DNA of 64,000 nucleotides. It comes from Thinopyrum elongatum (taxonomy: Eukaryota > Streptophyta > Magnoliopsida > Poales > Poaceae). The stretch is taken from NCBI GenBank assembly GCA_011799875.1, contig CM022298.1, forward strand, positions 498,927,357 to 498,991,356, in the 5' to 3' direction. A program made the position numbers and the translations under genes. Positions 46,977-59,400 of this stretch are shown here, one piece after another. Position 1 is the stretch's first letter, and each line of letters starts with the position of its first letter. The notes under the pieces were generated by a model. The model was not told where the DNA came from. It saw only the letters and a list, made by a program, of their open reading frames with translations, and made no database searches.

Positions 46977-47170
46977 TTTTTTTTAGATGAAACACTCCCG
47001 ATTCCATAAATCACACCGGCTCAGCAACATAGCTGGCTATCCGAACATTTACATTGTCTGCCAGGCTTTCCCTCAAATTTGGTTGCTCACTAGGGACCAT
47101 GAGCCATATGCCGCAAGGCAATGTGCTAATTTATTACATGCCCGTGGGACAAAAGAAAACGAAATACTAG
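46977..47170 (-). mobile_element. Probable LINE 3' end fragment
   Basis: A T-run at about 46978-46986 is followed by sequence that reads on the minus strand as a decayed polyprotein end (PSEQPNLRESLADNVNVRIA) with a short UTR and poly-A. It resembles the RNase H-side tail of plant L1 elements only loosely. Boundaries are approximate. Confidence 0.35.
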
Positions 47171-48027
47171 AAAATGAACTTACCCATGGTGGCGGAGCTT
47201 TGGCTGGGCCAACCTGGGCCGCCGCCCCCCAGCCACTGCAAAATCTTCTTCTGGGTACCTATAGATAAATGGCCAGAATATCTGGTAAAACTGGCCCATT
47301 ACTCATATTTGGTTGCCCCCACCACTACTAACCTAAAAAATCAGGCGACTTGCATATAGCTGAAGTGAACAAGAAATGTCCAAGTATTGGCTGATTGGAA
47401 GAAAAAAGGTCCAAAGTATTGTCGATCTGCATCATGCATAAACTGTAGTATTACTCAGCCGGCACGAACACAAACATAACGATCAGTACAACATCGAAAC
47501 TCTGACCCTTATTAATCAATGTCAAACGGAATGCAAGCGATCTCCGGAGGAGCAAGGAAGCGAACATGATGGAATGCCCTACTTCTAGCCAAGGCAAAGG
47601 CCCCTGCTACTGCTATGACATGAGCCTCCAGATTATGCTCCAGCCGTCCAAGAGCGGACGTTGCCACACAAACAGTGCCGGTGCTTCTGCTTGATTTCCC
47701 GGAAGATCGCACTACACGGGCTCACGCTGTCCTCTAAAACCTTTGTGACGGCGAAGCAATGAGACGCTAACTTGAATCCGTGCCCCGTTAAGACCCAAAG
47801 CAATGAGATGATTGGAATACCACTGATTTATCAGCTAGTAGTATTGTACACTTAGGCATCCAGAAGCAGCGAACTAGCAACAACGATGGCTAAACTGAAA
47901 CAAGATATTTACTCCACCACGGGCGCGCACGCACGTACAGCAGGGCGCCTAGAATTCCAGCGACCATCGTCGACCACGCACGGGACGTACTACAGAACAG
48001 CATCGGATACGTGCGATCCTCCGTCTC
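47171..48027. other. 3' flank of the SDR gene, no separate gene called
   Basis: Contains the presumed 3' UTR of the minus-strand SDR gene and further downstream sequence. The 47512-47712 minus frame (66 codons) ends in a stop but carries no motif I recognise. A tggcggagctttggctgggc stretch at 47181-47200 resembles the terminal motif of grass DNA transposons. Confidence 0.4.
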
Positions 48028-51000
48028 TCAGAGCTTGGAGTAGAGCTGCGGCGTGCGCCACTTGAAGAAGGTGCCGGTGGGGAGCTCGCCGGGCGGGAGC
48101 AGCGCCAGCCGGGCGCCGAAGTCGGCCACCTCTTCGGCGGTGCGCTTGCCCCAGCCCTTGGTCATGTCGGTCCGCGTGAACCCGGGGCAGAAGCAGTTGA
48201 CGCTGACGCGCTCGCCGCCGGACTGCAGCCGCCGCGCCAGGACGCGCGTGTAGGCGTTGAGGGCCAGCTTGGAGACGGCGTAGTCCGTCCACACCTTGGG
48301 CCACCCTTGCTCACCCCACGTCCCGTCCTTCACCTGCGCCAGGAACTGTGACACCATGGCCTCGATCTTGCCCTCCGTCAGGGTCTCCTCGTCCAGGAGC
48401 AGCCTCCTCAGCGACGGGTTGCGCACCTTCTGCACATTCAAGTGTCAAGATACAGTTAACCGCTTCTTTCTTGGCATGGTATTTATGGTACTCTGTGAGC
48501 AGTACAGTTACGCATGTCCGAAATCCAAGTGTGTTTTCTCCACAAGCTTAGTGATGAAATCAGTCCAAGTATAGAAGCAGCTGTGCCGAGACTTCCCTTT
48601 TTTTCTGTTAGGTGAGCTTACGAGCATGCAGTGGGGCACTAGCTTCTGTCTCTGCAAAATTAGTCGTCGCAGACAAGCCCTTGTGAATGTCCCGCCATGT
48701 TTCAACTGTCTAATAATGCCCTTGAACCAGACTTGCTCATACCTTATTGTAGTAATGAACTTCCGACGCTATAAACGGCTTACCGTTACCATATATTGGC
48801 CTCTATTGTGGTTCCTCTGACATAGCTGCCAACTGACTATATTTGCTCGTCATCCAGCAAAATATTGGAATGGTGATGGTTTCGGTGTACCCACTTTCTA
48901 AAGCTTAGCCAAAAAACACATTTCTAAGTTTTGAAACTTAAATTGTAGCACTGTAATTTTCCTTTTTTTACCCAGGTCATTAATGGTCATTTGTTTTTAT
49001 GGTATATTATATTGTTCACTTTTTACGTTTTTGGTAAATTTTATCAAGTGGGTTCCTGTGTACCCAGACCCCCAAAATCCCCTCCCATTCATACATGCAT
49101 GTCTAGATGTGCATGATCATTTTACAGACTATCATTTTTATGATGTATACTGCCAATTGCCACGTGATCATGTTAGGAACTAAATTTTGGAACTTATAGA
49201 ATTTATAAGGAAGAAAAAGCTGAGGGTGGTCCCTTTTGAGTGATCCTTTTTAACTCGAGAATATACTGGTGGGCAGGATTGAACACCTAACTCTGTAGTA
49301 CTATTGACTGATATGCAGGTATAGGTTGGAGAATCTTTAAATAGAGGAGCTAAAGCAAACTTGGAGTTTTGTGGAAAGAAAACGTTGCGCTTCCCCCCTT
49401 TGCTCTTTCAACGATCAGGAAAGAAAAGACTTGAAATTTCATATGAAGTGGCTTAACTTGGACATATATGCATTTTGTGGAGCATGAGTAGACAATGTAC
49501 TGGTATTAGGTAGAGCTGCTGGCGTTGCTGATTGCGACATGGTTTGAGATAGAATTGAAAATTATCTTGTCCCTATACGCAGCTAGCCACGTGCATTCAC
49601 ACTTCCATAGTTTGATTGTGTGTTATCGACTAGTCGAGCCCACAACGGCATGTTTGCAAACTTTGAAATACTATCCATTTGATCTGAAAGAACATGCATG
49701 CACTTACGTTAAGAAGGCCAAGCTGCGAGCTGATGTTGAGGATCCGGCTGGTGGCCGGCGATCGCCGGAAGAGGGGCAGGAGCGCCTCGGTCAGCAGCTT
49801 GGTCCCGTAGAAGTTGGTGTTGAGGACCGTCTCCGCGTGCTCCACCGAGTTGGTGTCGATCTCGTTGAACGACACGGCGGCATTGTTCACCTACATTGAT
49901 AGACAGGAATGCAAATTCATTAATTTCAAAGGCAGAGGAGGATGGACATGCCCTCCTGCTTCTTTACATCTGCGTGGTCGGGAAACAGCTTCCTTTTTCT
50001 CGTATGTTTCAATGTCAGAGCTAGAAATGGAAACAGCACTAGCGACTGCTGACTGGTGTACGTGGTGCGCTGTGCCTTTCACTCTCAAGGTCTGAGGGAT
50101 CAAGTATGCTTTCGAAAAGTTTTCCACATCAGATGATGACTTGACGGCATAGATGGGCCAACACATGATTAAGTGGCATGGAGGTCCTAACTCAGCTCGA
50201 GTGGGGCAGTGAACCATGTTAACATTCGATACATTTTGTCATGGATCACCGATTGGTTGCAATCTGCTGGTTCATAACAACAGTGTGCTGAAAACTACCC
50301 TTGGCTTGACTCGCTCAAAAGATGGCGTCCGTTCGCTGCAACTAAGGAGAAGACCGGGGAGTCTGATTTTAGTCGGGTAACTTCATGTAGTACTTTTTTT
50401 AAAATTTCCAGTTAAGATTGCAAGCATATAAAAATCTGAACTGTTCAAAGTCATGTATAAATATGAATAATTCAGAGTTATAAATGTCTGAAACTCTGAA
50501 TATAGACTACGCAAAGCTTGACCAATTTGACATGGTAAAAGCAATATCTTGTGAGTGGTGCGGGTTACAAAAACCTGACCAGGTTGAGTGCTGGGGTTGG
50601 TCTCCGGACCCAAACAATGCAGGTGCGTACTGTACAGACCATCTAACATATTCCACGAGACCACGACACGTCGTCGTCAGCTCGGACCGGGCTGCCGGCC
50701 GGCCGTCCGCTGACCGGCGGCGCAGACGCCCGGATGACGAACGGGGAACGGAAGGTCGTCGGACGGGCGCCATAACTGCGCTGCGCACACCGCGCCGCCG
50801 TACCCCGCCTGCCACTTCTTGCGGCTTTTCTGAGAGTGACATGACGTTTTTATTCCGTTGGTCGACGCGCTGGCGAGCTCGTGTTGTGTGTTGCGTGCCC
50901 CGTCCGAGACAGAGAGCACAATAATGCAGTGTGAAACGGAACCAGGTTTGGCCTGATCCGATGCAAAGCGAGAGCGCTACTACGGATGACGATGCGCGTT

Positions 51001-51439
51001 GGTGCGTGGGATCGTGGATATTCATGGCTGATCCATCCCATCCATGGCAAAGGTGGGAATAACTTTGGTGGTGCTCCGAAGATTTGACTTTGTGCGGGGA
51101 AGATGCAGACACCGAGAAGGATAAAGGGGAGGTGGTGGCGTGGCGTACCAGGATGTCGAGGCCGCCGACGGTGTCGCGGAGCCAGGCGGCGAAGGCCGCG
51201 ACGGAGGAGGGGTCGGAGACGTCGAGGCGGCGGAAGACGACGGGGAGCCCGCGGTCGCGGAGCGGCGCGGCGGCGGCCTCCCCGCGCTCGCCGTCCCGCG
51301 CGGTGAGCACGACGGTGAGGCCGTGCTCCGCGAGCCGCGCGGCCAGCGAGTGGCCGATGCCCCGGTTGGCGCCCGTCACCACGGCCACCGTGTCCCTCGA
51401 CCACCACGCCCTGCACGCGCCACCGCCCGCGTCAGCCAT
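48028..51439 (-). CDS. Short-chain dehydrogenase/reductase, (+)-neomenthol dehydrogenase / carbonyl reductase-like, 291 aa
   Basis: Three minus-strand exons: 51439-51149, 49890-49708 and 48429-48028, all in phase 0 with GT/AG introns of 1258 and 1278 bp. The 291-residue product has the NAD(P)H-binding TGANRGIG (22-29), LDV (72-74), DILVNNAAV (95-103), the tetrad Asn in NTNFYG (123), the catalytic Ser in NISS (151-152) and YAVSK (Tyr208, Lys212). It ends FFKWRTPQLYSKL. The insert between the Ser and Tyr motifs is typical of plant SDRs close to neomenthol dehydrogenase, salutaridine reductase and carbonyl reductases. The exact substrate cannot be told from sequence. No signal peptide is seen, so it is probably cytosolic. 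All key residues are present and it looks functional. Confidence 0.92.
48865..49080. mobile_element. Candidate MITE in SDR intron 2
   Basis: The left part has ggtgatggtttcggtgtacc, cacttt and the right part has caagtgggttcctgtgtacc. These form a weak inverted pair (about 12 of 19 positions) around an AT-rich centre. No target duplication was identified. Confidence 0.3.
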
Positions 51440-51737
51440 CGCCACCTGAACCGGCGCGCAGGCAGAAACAAGAATGCGCGCGGGAGGCGAATCGCAGGGA
51501 AGGCGGGAAGGATTGATAGATTGATTACCGCGTGGGAGACGGCTCCTTGGCATGGTCCATCTGATCTGACGAGCGGCGCGTCGCGCGGGTCAACTGATGG
51601 GGCGGGCGGGCGTGCGTTGTACGTGCAGGGAAGGTGAGGCGAGAGGGGCGGGTGGTGGAGTCGCCGGGGCGGGACGGAACGGGGACTGGCCGACCGCGAG
51701 TAAGCTGGGTGGGACGGTGGGGAGTCCGGGAGAGAGA

Positions 51738-51745
51738 TATTTATA
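51738..51745 (-). promoter_or_regulatory. TATA box of the SDR gene
   Basis: The minus strand reads TATAAATA, about 300 bp upstream of the ATG at 51439. Only about 140 bp separate it from the Mutator-like insertion starting at 51888, so the proximal promoter is short or includes transposon sequence. Confidence 0.65.
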
Positions 51746-51887
51746 CACGACACGCGCGAGTGGTATCCATCCGCTCCTGTTCACTACCCGCGGCTGCCTG
51801 TAACGTAAAGCTGCTGCCACTCGCATGGGCGGGATTAGGGCGACTCCAAAGCAGATCATCAAATCACCCCCTCAATGTTTAGATCAA

Positions 51888-53538
51888 GGGCGCTGATCTG
51901 CGCCGGTCGACCGGCCGAGTCGCTCCGCCGGCCCCCCTGTGTCCGTTGGATTCATCCATCCGTGAACGTTGGATCTGGCTTCTTTCGATTCGTTGGGTCA
52001 TGCAAAACTGAACCCAGCTGAACGCATGCAAAACTGAACTGAACCCGTTGAACACCCGTCGTCCGCCCGCACGAAACTGGTCCAGCTTCCGTGAATGCAG
52101 CTCGCCGTGGCCGCACTGCATCGCCGTTGCAAGTCGCTGTCATCGCTTCTCGAGCACCCGGTCGTCCGGCAGGGCGTGCATGAAACGCGTTTGCCGGCGT
52201 CATGCGCCGCATGCTTTTCTCGTCGAGTCGTGACGCCCCAGCTCCCGTGAATGCCCCGTCCACCGTCGCAGCTCGTCGTCGCCGCCCTGCATCACCGTCG
52301 CAACTCGCCGTTGTTGCCTCACGTAAAAAGCTCGTTGTAGCATGGCCTGTCGCTGGTCCCAGGCACAGCAAATCATCTTCCCAATAGCAGCTTGTTGCCT
52401 CACGCAAAATGCTCGTCTTGCCGGTCGTAGCTTGTTGTCTCCTCAGGCACAGCAAATCATCTTCCCCATAGCAGCTTGTCGTCTCGCGGTCCCAGCAAAA
52501 AATCACAGGAAACGGTTGCAGCTTCTAAAGTGATCGGTGGTAGCCTTCGTGGCTGCCGGTCGCATCTAGCGAGAGCGGTTGCATCATCTGGCGCGTGTGG
52601 TCACCGCCCTTAGTAGCAAAAATTTCTGCCAGTTCCAGCATCTAGCGAGAGCGGTTGCAGCATCTGGTGTGCGTGGTCACCACGGTCACCGCCCGTAGTA
52701 GCAAAATATTCTCCCGGTTCCAGCATCGAGCGAGAGCGTTGCAGCATCTGGTGGGCGTAGTCACCGCGGTCACCGCCTGTAGTAGCAATTTTTTTGGCCG
52801 GTTGTAGCACTTTCGATCACCGGTGGTAGCACATTTGGACGCCGGTTGTAGCACCGCCGGTCGCTGGGTGGCCAGCACCTCGCCTTGCCCGCTGTAGCAC
52901 CTTGGCATGCCGGTGGTAGCATCATGGGTCGCCGGTTGCAGCACGTGGCCGGTCAACAGGACCACGCCTTTAGCAAAGAAGTAGCACTTGGTTTACCCGT
53001 TCCAACACACCGTGAAGGCAGTTCCAGCAACTCCGGTGGCCGGTTGCCGCAAATATGATTGCTGGTTGCCGGACCGTGCCAGGTCACTTCCAGCAAAATC
53101 TGATGCTGCTAGCAGCACCGCATCAGCTGGTTATCCCTGCTCGCAGCTGCTTTGGTTCCAGCAACGGCGGCGCCGCACATCGCGGGTTTCAGCTCCTCCC
53201 TGTCGCAACTTTTTTGCCCTCTCGCCGCGGCAGCGCGCACAGCAACGATGCACTTCATGGGGGAATGCGCTTCGTGCAGCAGCTCTAGGCTATGGCGGCC
53301 AACAAAAAGGAGTAGAGGGAGCAACGGCATGGTGGAGGGTGGAGAGAAGAAAGGGGAGGGAATGTGCACGGAGTGTGTGCCAGCACCCAGCAGCTTGCGA
53401 TAAGGGACAAGGAGCAAAAGCGGGGCGAGGCGCAGGACCCACGGGGATGACGTGGCCTTTGGTTGTGAGTGCGACGCGCGAGATTAGCGAGGCGACCGGC
53501 CGAAGCTTCGGCCAATCGTCCGGTGGCAAACGTTTCCC
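51888..53538 (-). mobile_element. Mutator-like MITE-type element, copy 2, with 9-bp target duplication
   Basis: TTAGATCAA occurs at 51879-51887 and 53539-53547, the 9-bp duplication typical of Mutator-like elements. The ends form GC-rich inverted repeats: left GGGCGCTGATCTGCGCCGG, then TCGACCGGCCGA; right (reversed) GGGAAACGTTTGCCACCGG, then ACGATTGGCCGA. The interior is a degenerate run of short motifs such as ggttgcagcatctgg and gccggttgtagcacc, on the opposite strand relative to copy 1 (14457-15725). No transposase. The element is 1651 bp. Confidence 0.8.
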
Positions 53539-53859
53539 TTAGATCAAACAGTCGGAACATATTTTGTCGTTTAACAACGGTAAAAAAACGGCGGTCAAAA
53601 GAAAATGTTTGGATCGGTTCGGATATCCAAAACCCACAAACCGGAATCAAATGTAGGGGGAGGTTGCGGGCGTCCGAACCTCAACCACGAAGGCTTCTAC
53701 ATGCTCGACCCTTTTTGCCCCTCTCCCCCTGCTATGTATCCGCTCCTTCGGCGACCGCCGCCCCCACCGTACCACCCCGGCCAGCGCCCACGCCTTGCCG
53801 ACCTTCGCCGCTCCACCCAGGCGGCTTCCCTCCTTCGACTAGACTACCGTTCCACCCCA

Positions 53860-54410
53860 GATCCGACCACAACCCGGTATTGGTCTACAACCCCGATGAC
53901 CTATTCAAGTCCTATTTTTGTCGTCGTTTCGAATGAGGCGACAAGTGTTTGATCGCATCTACCATGGTTTTCGGGCCTATGGTGATTACTTCATTCTAAA
54001 GAAGGATCTCATTGGAACCATTGGATTCTCTGGTTACCAACAACTGCAATTAGGATGCTTACCTATGGCACTACAGCAGATTCGTGGGACGAATACCTTC
54101 AGATGTCTGAAAGCACATGCCTCGTAGCAATGGTCAAATTTGCTACTACAATGGTGAAGGTGTTTGGACCGGAGTACTTCAGAGAACCAACTACCACAAA
54201 CACAACAAGGCTCGTGGCAATTGGAGAAGCAAAAGGGTTTTCAGGTATGTTCGGATCTCTAGATTTGCATGCGCTGAAAATGAAAAAACTGTCCATATGC
54301 TCAACAAGGACAATACCAAGGCCATTGCAAAAGGCCCACGATAATTCTTGAAGCCATTGCATCACATGACCTCTCGATGATTGGATTTTTGTATCATGTT
54401 TTAGAGTACG
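53860..54410 (+). pseudogene. PIF/Harbinger transposase relic
   Basis: Three frames carry family blocks in order. First is DDLFKSYFCRRFEMRRQVFDRI and YGDYFILKKDLIGTIGFS (to about 54040). Then comes YGTTADSWDEYLQMSESTCL, FGPEYFREPT and EAKGFSGMFGSLD (54055-54270), and then a remnant of the ILEAIASHDL segment (about 54340-54370). In intact plant HARBI1/ALP1-like proteins this covers the middle of the protein up to the first catalytic Asp. Here frameshifts at about 53930 and 54050 and decay after GSLD make it non-functional. The C-terminal half is missing. Confidence 0.8.
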
Positions 54411-54624
54411 TTCTAGTAGCAAAACCCCTCATATTATATCCATCTAGCAATTTTTCTTCCACAATGCATAGTTTCGATCTATACCTGTGCACCGAGTTCT
54501 TTGCACAATTTTTTGTTTTCTTCATTTATATTGGTTTTCATCTGCTTTGTTGTCTTTGTAGGTATATTGGCATGTTCATGGAGTTGGCACATCAAAAAGG
54601 ACCAAGTTGGGGTCAAACTAGAGA
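54411..54624. other. Flank of the minus-strand copia element
   Basis: AT-rich sequence without a coding frame, probably the rest of the decayed Harbinger element. 54625-54629 (ggtta) is the left flank of the copia insertion. Confidence 0.4.
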
Positions 54625-54629
54625 GGTTA

Positions 54630-56394
54630 TGTTGGGGAACGTCGCATGGGAAACAAAAAAAATTCCTACGCTCACCAAGATCAATCTAGGAGATGAACAT
54701 CTACGAGAGGAGAGATTGCATCTACATACCCTTGTAGATCGCTAAGCGGAAGCGTTAAGAAATGCGGTTGATGTAGTCCAATGTCTTCGCGATACAATCA
54801 CGATCCGTCCCGCGAACTCCCGATCCAAGTGCCGAACGGACCGCACCTCCTCGTTCAACACACGTACGGCTTGATGACGCCTTCACCTCCTTGATCCAGC
54901 GAGCGATGGTGAAGTAGTGCTCGAGTCCTCCGGCAGCACGATGGCGTAGTGGCGGTGGTGGTGGTGGAATCTCAGCAGAGCTTCGCTAAGCACTACGGAG
55001 AGGAAGCGGGCTACAAAGGAGAGGGAGGGCAGCGCCGTGGCATAGATGGGTGCGTCTACCCTCCCTCTACACCTATATATATAGGGGGGAGGGGGAGGAG
55101 GGGGCGCCCTAGGGTTTCCCTAGGGGGGGCACAAGGGGCAACCCTAGATGGGTTTTGGGCGCCTCCCCCCTAGGAGCCTTGGCCCCCAAGGCAACGGGGG
55201 CGGCTGCCCTAGGGGGGCGCCCCCACCTCTTCTGGCAACATGGGAGGGGGACTTGGGGGGTGCATAGCCCCTTAGTGGGCTGGTGTGCTCCCTCCCCTTG
55301 GCCCATGAGGCCCCCAACACTTGCCGGGGGCCCCGAAACCCCTTTCGGTTCTCCTGGCCACAACCTGGTACCCCGGGAACACTTCCGGACTCCAATACCC
55401 TTTGTCCTATATATCGATCTTCACCTCCGGACCATTCCGGAGTTCTCATCATGTTCGGGATCACATCCGAGACTCTGAACAACCTTCGGTTATCACCAAA
55501 ACAACTCAACTATACTTATATCGTCACCAAACGTTAAGTGTGTAGACCCCGCGGGTTCGAGAATTGTGCAGACATGACCGAGACACCTCCACAGTCAATA
55601 ACCAATAGCGGGACCTAGATGCCCATATTGGTTCCTACATATTCTATGAAGATCTTTATCGGTCGAACCTCGATGTCAAGGATTCAGCTAATCCCGTATG
55701 TAGTTCCCTTTGTCTATCGGTATGTTACTTGCCCAAGATTCGATCGTTGGTATCACCATACCTAGTTCAATCTCGTTACCGGCAAGTCTCTTTACTTGTT
55801 CCATAATACAAGATCCCGTGGCTAACTCTTTGGTCACATTGCTTGCAAGCTTATTGTGATGTTGTATTACCGAGTGGGCCCTGAGATACCTCTTCGTCAT
55901 ACGGAGTGACAAATCCTAGTCTTGATCCATGCCAACTCAACAGACGCCCTCGGAGACACCTGTAGAGCACCTTTATAGCCACCCAGTTACGTTGCGATGT
56001 TTGGTACACACAAGGTACTCCTCCGGTGTCAGTGAGTTACATGATCGCATGGTCATAGGAACATATACTTGACATGCAGAAAACGATAGCAACAAACTTG
56101 ATACGATCATATGCTACGTTTATGGTTTGGGTCTTGTCCATCACATCATTCTCCTAATGATGTGATCCCGTTATCAAATGACAGCTCATGTCTATGGCTA
56201 GGAAACCACAACTATCTTTGATCAATGAGCTAGTCCGGTAGAGGATCACTAGGGACATGTTGTTGTCTATGTATCCACACATGCATTTGAGTTTCCGGTC
56301 AATACAATTATAGCATGGATAATAAACGATTATCATGAACAAGGAAATATAATAATAACCGCTTTATTATTGCCTCTAGGGCATATTTCCAACA
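54630..56394 (-). repeat. 3' LTR of the minus-strand copia element
   Basis: 1765 bp. On the plus strand it starts TGTTGGGGAACG and ends GCATATTTCCAACA. Confidence 0.9.
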
Positions 56395-56409
56395 GTCTCC
56401 CACTTGCAC
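56395..56409 (-). other. Polypurine tract of the minus-strand copia element
   Basis: The reverse complement reads gtgcaagtgggagac, the same motif used by the other two copia elements. Confidence 0.85.
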
Positions 56410-56428
56410 TAGAGTCAATAATCTAGTA

Positions 56429-59400
56429 TTACATGGTAATGAATCTAACACCCATAGAGTTCTGGTGTTGATCATGTTTTGCCCGTGGAAGAGGTTTAGT
56501 CAACGGATCTGCAACATTCAGATCCGTATGTACTTTGCAAATGTTTATGTCCTCCTCCTTGACTGCATCACTGATGGAGTTGAAGCGTCGCTTTATGTGT
56601 CTGGTCCTCTTGTGAAACCTTGGTTCCTTGGCTAGAGCAATGGCACCAGCGTTGTCACAGAACAGAGTCATTGGGTTCAGTACAATGGGCACAACTCCAA
56701 GATCTGTCATGAACTGCTTCATCCAGACACCTTCCTTCGCTGCCTCCGAGGCAGCTATGTACTCCGCTTCGCATGTAGAATCAGCTACCACGCTTTGCTT
56801 GGAACTGCACCAGCTTACCGCTCCCCCATTTAGAATATATACGTATCCGGTTTGAGACTTAGAGTCATCTGGATCAGTGTCAGCTTGCATCGACGTAACC
56901 CTTTACGATGAACTCTTGATCACCTCCTTAAACGAGAAACATTTCCTTAGTCCTTTTCAGGTACTTAAGGATATTCTTCACTGTTGTCCAGTGATCCATT
57001 CCTGGATTACTTTGAAACCTTCCGGCCATACTTATGGCAAGGTTGACATCCGGTCTTGTGCACAACATCGCATAAATGATAGAGCCTATGGCAGAAGCAT
57101 AGGGGATGACACTCATCTTTTCTCTATCCTCTGTAGTCGCTGGGCATTGAGTTTGACTCAACTTCACACCTTGCAAAACAGGCAAGAACCCATTCTTGGA
57201 CTGATCCATTTTGAACTTCTTCAAAATCTTATCAAGGTATGTGCTTTGTGAAAGTCCTATTAAGTGTCTCGATCTATCTTTATAGATCTTGATGCCTAAT
57301 ATGAAAGCAGCTTCTCCTAGGTCCTTCATTGAAAAACTCTTGTTCAAATATTCCTTCATGTTTTCCAAAAGTTATATATTGTTTCCAATCAGCAATATGT
57401 CATTCACATATAATATTAGAAACGCTATAGAGCTCCCACTCTCTTTCTTGTAAATACAAGATTCTCCGAAAACTTGTATAAACCCAAACGCTTTGATCAC
57501 CTCATCAAAGCGAAGATTCCAACTCCCAGATGCTTGCACCAGTCCATAAATGGATCGCTGGAGTTTGCACACTTTGTCAGCATTCCCTGGATCGACAAAA
57601 TCTTCTGGTTTCATCATATACAACTCTTCCTTAAGGAAACCATTAAGGAACGCTATTTTGACATCCATCTGCCAGATTTCATAATCGAAAAATGCAGCTA
57701 TTGCCAACATGATTTTGATGGACTTAAGCATCGCTACCGGTGAGAAAGTCTCATCGTAGTCAACTCCTTGAACTTGTGAAAACCCCTTTGCGACAAGTCA
57801 AGCTTTATAGACGGTGACATTACCGTCTGCGTCCGTCTTCTTCCTGAAGATCCATTTATTCTGAATGGCCTTTCGCCCTTCAGGTAATACTTCCAAAGTC
57901 CATACTTTGTTTTCATACATGGATCCCATCTCGGATTTCATGGACTCTAACCATTTGTCGGAATCCGGGCCCACCATCGCTTCTCCATAGCTCGTAGGTT
58001 CACCGTTGTCCAACAACATGACCTCTAAGATAGGGTTACCGTACCACTCAGGAGCTGTACGTACCCTCGTCGACCTACGAGGTTCGATAGTAACTTGATC
58101 TGAAGCTTCATGATCATCATCATTAGCTTCCTCTTCAACTGACGTAGATGCCACAGAAACATCTTTCTGTATTTTGCTACTCTCTGGTTCAAGTAAAGGT
58201 TCAACAACCTCATCAAGTTCTATCTTCCTCCCACTCAATTCTTTCGAGAGAAACTCTTTCTCGAGAAAGGACCCGTTCTTAGCGACAAACACTTTGCCTT
58301 CGGATCTGAGATAGAAGGTATACCCAACCGTCTCTTTTGGGTATCCTATGAAGACGCATTTGTCCGCTTTGGGTTCGAGCTTTTCCGGCTGAAGCCTTTT
58401 GACATAAGCATCGCAGTCCCAAACCTTAAGAAATGACAACTTTGGTTTCTTGCCAAACCACAGTTCATACGGTGTCGTCTCCACGGACTTAGATGGTGCC
58501 CTATTTAAAGTGAATGCAGCTGTCTCTAATGCATAACCCCAAAATGATAGTGGCAAATCGGCAAGAGACATCATAGAACGCACCATATCCAATAAGGTAC
58601 GATTACGACGTTCGGACACACCATTACGATGTGGTGTTCCAGGTGGTGTCAACTGTGAAACAATTCCACATTGTTTTAAGTGATTGCCAAACTCATAACT
58701 CAGATACTCTCCCCCTCGATCAGATCATAATAATTTGATCTTCTTGTTACTGTGATTCTCAACTTCACTCTGAAATTGCTTGAACTTTTCAAATGTCTCA
58801 GACTTGTGCTTCATTAAGTAAATATACCCAGATCTACTCAAATCATCGGTGAAGGTGAGAAAGTAACGATATCCACCGCGCGCGTCAATGCTCATCGGAC
58901 AGCACACATCAGTATGTATGATTTCCAACAAGTCACTTGCCCGTTCCATTGTTCCGGAAAACGGGGTTTTGGTCATCTTGCCCATGAGGCATGGTTCGCA
59001 TGTGTCAAGTGATTCAAAATCAAGCGACTCCAAAAGTCCATCAGCATGGAGTTTCTTCATGCGTTTTACACCAATATGACCTAAGCGGCAGTGCCACAAG
59101 AAAGTGGTACTATCATTATCAACTCTACATCTTTTGGCATCAATGTTATGAACATGTGTATCATCACTATTGAGATTTAATAAGAATAAACCCCTCACAA
59201 TGGGTGCATGACCATAAAAGATATTACCCATATAAATAGAACAACCATTATTCTCTGATTTAAATGAGTAACCATCTCGCATTAAACAAGATCCAGATAT
59301 AATGTTCATGCTCAACGCAGGCACTAAATAACAATTATTCAGGTTCATCACTAATCCCGATGGTAATCAAAGAGCGAACGTGCCGACGGCGATCACATCA

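Noticed and set aside
47512..47712. 66-codon minus-strand frame downstream of the SDR gene
   Set aside because: Starts with Met and ends properly but has no motif I recognise and no splice link to the SDR gene. It could be a repeat fragment, so it is described only as flank.
50507..51553. 348-codon minus-strand frame covering SDR exon 1
   Set aside because: It reads through the GT donor at 51148 into intron 1. The spliced model restores DILVNNAAV and the rest of the SDR fold, so the real exon ends at 51149.
52560..52960. Repeated ggttgcagcatctgg-like text considered as a separate minisatellite
   Set aside because: It lies inside the Mutator-like element, and the same vocabulary occurs in the other family member, so it is part of that element's body.
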